Source: Pseudomonadota bacterium
GTDB lineage: Bacteria > Desulfobacterota > Syntrophobacteria > Syntrophobacterales > Syntrophobacteraceae
Direction: 5' to 3'
NCBI GenBank assembly: GCA_023416335.1
Contig: JAEZHY010000053.1
Span: 49,546 to 113,545 of the forward strand
Length of the DNA: 64,000 nucleotides
Shown: in pieces, positions 60,125 through 64,000 of the stretch
Position numbering within the stretch: position 1 is the stretch's first letter
Layout: every line of letters begins with the position of its first letter
The notes under the pieces: model-generated
Databases searched by the model: none
The model's input: the letters and a program-made list of their open reading frames with translations, nothing else
Told to the model about the DNA's origin: nothing
Made by a program: the position numbers and the translations under genes

Positions 60125-61880
60125 TTATTTAGTTGCCTGAGTCTCGTCGGTAACCTGGTATATCCTGAATACTGCAAGAGGGCTCTTGGTGAAGTTCCAA
60201 GGCAGCTGATCGATCGATGAAGCGTAAAATCTTGCCTTTCGCGAGGTGGAAAACATGGTCCAGCCGGATCCGGGAATGACAATCTCTCGTACCATCTTGA
60301 AGCGCTCTGTACCATTTATTTTCTGCTGGCTGACCAGCAAGGGATAGAGCAGGGTGTCGCCGACTTTCAATTCCGATTTTGTATCTATTTGCGTCATTCC
60401 GTTCTGCTCAGCATACCACATCCAGCCCCAATGTCCGGAAAACCTTATCTTCCGCCAAGGCGCGCGCACTTTGGCGGTAAACATCGGCGCATTGCCAGTC
60501 GGAGACTCCCAACAAGAGCGACAGCGAAAGCGTGAGCAGGAGAGAGAGCACGGCATAGGTCCTTGAAACCTGAGTCTGGAAAGTGTTTGCCAGAATTAAC
60601 AGGAGAGGGGGCATGATGGGGAGTATATGCCTGGTGGCCTGGAAGGGTGCCAGAAAAATAATGAAGGCTGCTCCTGAGAAGAGCCAGTAAAAGAGCAGGA
60701 TGTCTTCATCCCGGAATGATTTCAAATCAGTCGCATGTTTGCCTAAGTGAGACAAGGCCATCACCAACGGCCAGGTTCCGTTGACTATGAAGAGAATAAA
60801 AAGAACCGCGTTAGCTTGCCCTTCCGTCACGATGTTCAAGGCAAAAGCAATGGGGAGGCAAACCGAAAGAGCAAAGATCAGCAGTATGCCAATTCGGGCA
60901 GGCATGCGCAATTTCGGTGACAGCGACTCGATCCACCGTCCGGCAAACCAGATCGAAAAAGGGGTGATCGCTCCAAGACACAGTGTCCAGGCAATAGTAT
61001 TTTCAAATAAGATTGCGCTGGAAAGGGGATTGCGTGGACGTCCAAGGATATTAATGCCCCCGTAGTCTATATAATTGAATATCGACCAGAGTAATAGAGT
61101 CAGGATGGGAATGAAACCCAGGAACAACAACCTATACCGGCGCTTCAGGAAAATGGCCAGGAAGAGTGCGGGAATCAGTGTAAGGCTGTAGTATTTCACC
61201 AATAGAGCCGCGGATGCGATGATTCCGGCCAGAAGGTATCGTCGGAAATCCGAGCTTATAGCCGGAGTTAACAGCGCGTAGTAAAAGCAGATCCAAAGAG
61301 AAACAAGCGGAACATCCACCATGAGATTTTGGCCGACGAAAAATGCCGGGCCCAGTATGAAAAAACAGGTCAAAAGGCCAGCAGACTTTTTGGCCTTCAA
61401 TTCAGCCAGTGAATAGAAACCGTAGATGCAGATCAGCACGAAAAGGGATTGCAATAGATGGGTTGATGTTTCGCTTTCGCCGAATAAGGACATCTGCAGC
61501 GCCAGCAGATAGGAATAAAGGGGAGGCTGGTTCATGAAATGAATCGGTTCCGGATCGTCTCTCCAGTTCACTAGTCCGCTCATGGGAGAGAGCGGGTGTT
61601 GGCTTATCCATTTGGCCGTTTCCAGGTAGGACGTGTCGTCGATATGGTGAGGCTTGTCCAGGTTGTAAGCAGTTGCGGCCAACCACAGGATCACCATCAG
61701 GGCCAAAGGTGCCCACCTAGTTCTCGATTCTGCCGCAGGCCCTGCAGAGGGAACATGCTGGTACTGTGGGCCGATGGCTTCAGAGAGAGGCTTCAGACTC
61801 AGATCTTTAACCGACAAGATTTCTCTCCAGCGAATCGGTCCTGTCGTCCTGTTGCGTCGACAGGTTGACGTCTTCTCCAC
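60125..61880 (-). pseudogene. GT39-like membrane glycosyltransferase with a frameshift near its 3' end
   Basis: The main frame (61880 to 60408) encodes a multi-pass protein with the acidic catalytic motif HHIDDTSYLETAKW in its first loop and about ten membrane helices, typical of dolichol-phosphate-mannose-type transferases. It ends abruptly in LGLDVVC. A second frame continues from about 60470 to 60125 with KIRFSGHWGWMWYAEQNGM, the conserved GHWGW stretch of the family's C-terminal periplasmic domain. The frames join near GAAGATAAGG if one base is skipped. Either the gene is decayed or the assembly has an extra base. A TTG at 61817 with GGAGAG before it may be the real start. Confidence 0.78.
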
Positions 61881-62104
61881 CTAGGCAGCGTTCTCAGGCC
61901 GCCATCGAATAAGGAAAGAGTCTGTCCGCGTCTTCGTGTCCGAGGCAATTGCCCACCAGTTGGCTACGTTCACAGCCTTGTGCTTCCGGCACATCCATTG
62001 CGGAACCTTTTGTACTGCGCACGTGCAAAATGATCCCCCACCATTGTTCCGTTTAGACAGCCAGCGGTTCTTTAAAAGCAACATGCCTTTGTCAGGGCAA
62101 CCGA

Positions 62105-63304
62105 TCATTTCTCAACCGGCTTTGACGGGCCTCTGCAAGTCCGATCAACCTCCATCTCTTTCCCGGGGCCACCGGCATTATGCTTCCACGTCCACCTGGA
62201 ATTGATTAAGTAGTTGATCAGTGTCCCTCCGGCGATGCCGATCAGGTTTGAAAGGATATCCCAAATCCCGAACGCTTTCGCAAAAACCAGCAGAAGCACA
62301 TAATTGACAATACCGGCAGCCAACGCGGCCGTATGAAAGCGGAAAAGGCGCTTGAGAAAGCCGGTTTCGACTTTTCGTCCTCTGAAAGTGAATGCGTTAT
62401 TCAGGGAGAAATTCGACAGGATGGAACATTCAATCGCAATTGGGGATGCATACTCCAGGGGGAGCAGGAGTTTACGAGTCAGCAGATAGTAGATTCCGAG
62501 ATTTACCAGGATTCCGCTGATTCCAACCACGCAGAAGGTGATGAACTCTTCCGATTTTCTGAACCGGATTTTGAAAATGTTCAGGAGGAATTCCACCTGG
62601 TCGGCAAAACCGAGCTTCGATTTGCCCTGCATGCGGTCCGGAAAGGTGATCGGGACCTCTATCACTCTCCCTCCGTTCCCTATCAGTTCGAACAGCAGGG
62701 ATGACTGGAACGAATATCCTTTGGTCGAGAGAAAAGACAAATCGCATTTTTGGAGAATATCAGTCTTAATGCAGCGAAAACCCGAGGTATAATCCCTTAT
62801 GGGCGGCATCCCGCCGACGAAGCGCAGCATCCAGTTGGCGGTAAGGCTGAGTGCGCGGCGGTGCAGAGAAAAATTCGGCGTACTGCCTCCAAAAGCAAAC
62901 CGCGAGCCTATGATTACGCTGAAGCCGTGATCCGCAAGATTGAGGAATAAAGGAATCATATTCGGATCATGCTGCAGGTCGGCGTCCATCTCGATTATGA
63001 AATCGGGATTGAGCAGTCCAATCGCAAAAGCCATCCCTCGCTTGTATGCTTCCCCAAGCCCGCGCTTTTCTCCGGTTACCAGATGGAGATTGGGGAACTT
63101 CGTTTCCAGGTCTTGAACAATCCTGGCCGTTCCGTCCGGCGAGTTATCGTCTACTACCAGCACGTGCAGTTCGTAGCCCGAAATCTTTTCAGCCTGGGCA
63201 AAAATGGCCGGCAGGAGTTTCTGAACATTTCCGGCTTCATTATAAGTCGGCAAGACTATGCAAGCACGCTTCGCCGGAGGAGCGAGATCGTTGTTCTTTT
63301 CCAT
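62105..63304 (-). CDS. Polyprenol-phosphate mannose synthase-like GT2 fused to GtrA domain
   Basis: The 399-residue protein has an N-terminal GT2 domain (about residues 10-240): CIVLPTYNEAGNV, VVDDNSPDGTA, and MDADLQHDP, the metal-binding DxD-like motif. It resembles dolichol-phosphate mannosyltransferase (DPM1). The C-terminal part (about 255-385) is a GtrA-like four-helix membrane domain with FCVVGISGILVNLGIYYLL and NNAFTFRGRKV. It would charge a polyprenol phosphate with a sugar for later use by GT-C enzymes, such as the frameshifted neighbour. GGGGAA precedes the ATG. Confidence 0.92.
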   Translation of the reverse strand: MEKNNDLAPPAKRACIVLPTYNEAGNVQKLLPAIFAQAEKISGYELHVLVVDDNSPDGTARIVQDLETKFPNLHLVTGEKRGLGEAYKRGMAFAIGLLNPDFIIEMDADLQHDPNMIPLFLNLADHGFSVIIGSRFAFGGSTPNFSLHRRALSLTANWMLRFVGGMPPIRDYTSGFRCIKTDILQKCDLSFLSTKGYSFQSSLLFELIGNGGRVIEVPITFPDRMQGKSKLGFADQVEFLLNIFKIRFRKSEEFITFCVVGISGILVNLGIYYLLTRKLLLPLEYASPIAIECSILSNFSLNNAFTFRGRKVETGFLKRLFRFHTAALAAGIVNYVLLLVFAKAFGIWDILSNLIGIAGGTLINYLINSRWTWKHNAGGPGKEMEVDRTCRGPSKPVEK

Positions 63305-63496
63305 TTATTCCCCTGTACTCAGCGGAGTACCGTAAGTCAATCGACAACCGGATCGGTTTAAGGTGTTATTAGCTATATAGAGAACTTTCATCCCCCCCCA
63401 AACCCGACATTCCATACAACATATTGGCCCCAAGCGCCACGGCAATTGTAGCCGGGATACGTAAACCCTTCAAATTTCGTCCACTTGGCATGCATG

Positions 63497-64000
63497 TCAC
63501 CTGTCCGCGGCCGAAAGGGGAGCGTCATTATTTGCCTCCGAAATCGGAACGGCTGAGCGGAGCTGTTTCTTTATATGGATGAATGCGTAGCAGGCCAGCA
63601 GGGCCAAAATAACGGAACCGATCGTGCGGTCTAGAAGAGAAACCGCCAGGGCTTGCGAGGGAGAAATACCAAGAAACTGGGAGCTGACCATAAGCAGGCC
63701 CTCACGGATTCCAAGGCCGGACGGCGTGATGCTTACCAAAAGGGAAAGAACCGCGATGGATGTGTAGATCGAAGACTGGAAAAAGCCGATGGCATTGCCG
63801 GAGGCATCTTCCATGTGAAAAGCGGCAAACTCCAGCCAGGTAGTGAGCGAGGCAAGAAAGAGGTACAGAAAAGTCAGCCCCAGCAGGTTCGAGACGGTTT
63901 TGCGGGAGTTCCGGATTTGAAGCCAACCTGAAAGGATCCGGTTAAGCGACTCTCCAGCCCACTTGAATGGAATCCAGTTGAGTGAGGCGGGAGGAAAGAA
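63497..64000 (-). CDS. Flippase-like / lysylphosphatidylglycerol synthase TM-family protein, C-terminal part
   Basis: The frame is open from the right edge of the window to the stop at 63497. The visible 167 residues contain three or four membrane helices and the signature TPSGLGIREGLLMVSSQFLG, seen in the UPF0104/AglD-like family (PF03706). The stretch DASGNAIGFFQSSIYTSIAVLS precedes it. Family members are membrane proteins of lipid or glycolipid movement near glycosyltransferases. The N-terminal part lies outside the window. An internal ATG at 63814 should not be taken as the start. Confidence 0.82.
   Translation of the reverse strand, partial: FFPPASLNWIPFKWAGESLNRILSGWLQIRNSRKTVSNLLGLTFLYLFLASLTTWLEFAAFHMEDASGNAIGFFQSSIYTSIAVLSLLVSITPSGLGIREGLLMVSSQFLGISPSQALAVSLLDRTIGSVILALLACYAFIHIKKQLRSAVPISEANNDAPLSAADR

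Overview
The window reads as a chromosomal segment of an anaerobic, selenoprotein-making Desulfobacterota (deltaproteobacterium), plausibly a Syntrophobacter- or Desulfomonile-like sulfate reducer or syntroph. This is inferred from an anaerobe-type hybrid-cluster protein with an Fnr-like regulator, a selenocysteine-containing SelD next to YedF, a HesB-like selenoprotein, type IV pilus genes, and many short dispersed palindromic repeats between genes. No rRNA, tRNA, CRISPR array, transposase or prophage was seen.

Layout. 1-5.1 kb: an edge gene fragment, a Pro/Val-rich exported protein, a YjfM-YjfC-YjfL-like operon (lipoprotein, glutathionylspermidine-synthase-like ATP-grasp, DUF350) and a quinone-oxidoreductase-like enzyme. 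5.4-13.5 kb: two very small proteins (one a free-standing DnaJ-type zinc finger), a TauE/SafE plus DUF1634 pair, an RND efflux operon and a small exported Gly/Met-rich protein. 13.9-19 kb: a four-PAS histidine kinase divergent from a single-domain response regulator, then EamA and AbrB membrane proteins. 19-20.7 kb: yedF-selD, where selD reads through an in-frame UGA. 21-27 kb: small hypotheticals, then the nitrosative-stress locus (Crp/Fnr regulator, a TTGAT-N4-GTCAA palindrome, hcp, a zinc-ribbon protein and a ferredoxin). 27.5-31 kb: a signalling operon of STAS protein, NMT1/THI5-like binding protein and SpoIIE-type phosphatase. 31-36 kb: PurD-like ATP-grasp, SET-domain protein, GNAT, a structured non-coding stretch, a VbhA-like/Fic module and SodC. 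37-41 kb: a helical protein, the HesB-like selenoprotein with its own terminator, a tandem UspA protein and MurJ. 41.7-46.7 kb: a sigma-54-activator-like protein with damaged motifs, followed by a 1108-residue protein with four hemopexin-type repeats. 47-53.7 kb: DUF188, a coiled-coil membrane protein, a YchF-like GTPase, IleS and LspA. 54-64 kb: a surface cluster on the minus strand (glycosyltransferases, PilP-like protein, a TMTC-like membrane/TPR protein, a type IV pilin, a frameshifted GT39-like glycosyltransferase, a DPM1/GtrA fusion and a flippase-like fragment).

Two genes, selD and the HesB-like gene, are only read correctly if UGA is decoded as selenocysteine; an automatic caller would truncate both. 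The segments between genes carry at least five recurring families of palindromic repeats plus one 197-bp nested palindrome. Start sites were chosen by ribosome-binding site and family alignment from memory; no database search was possible.
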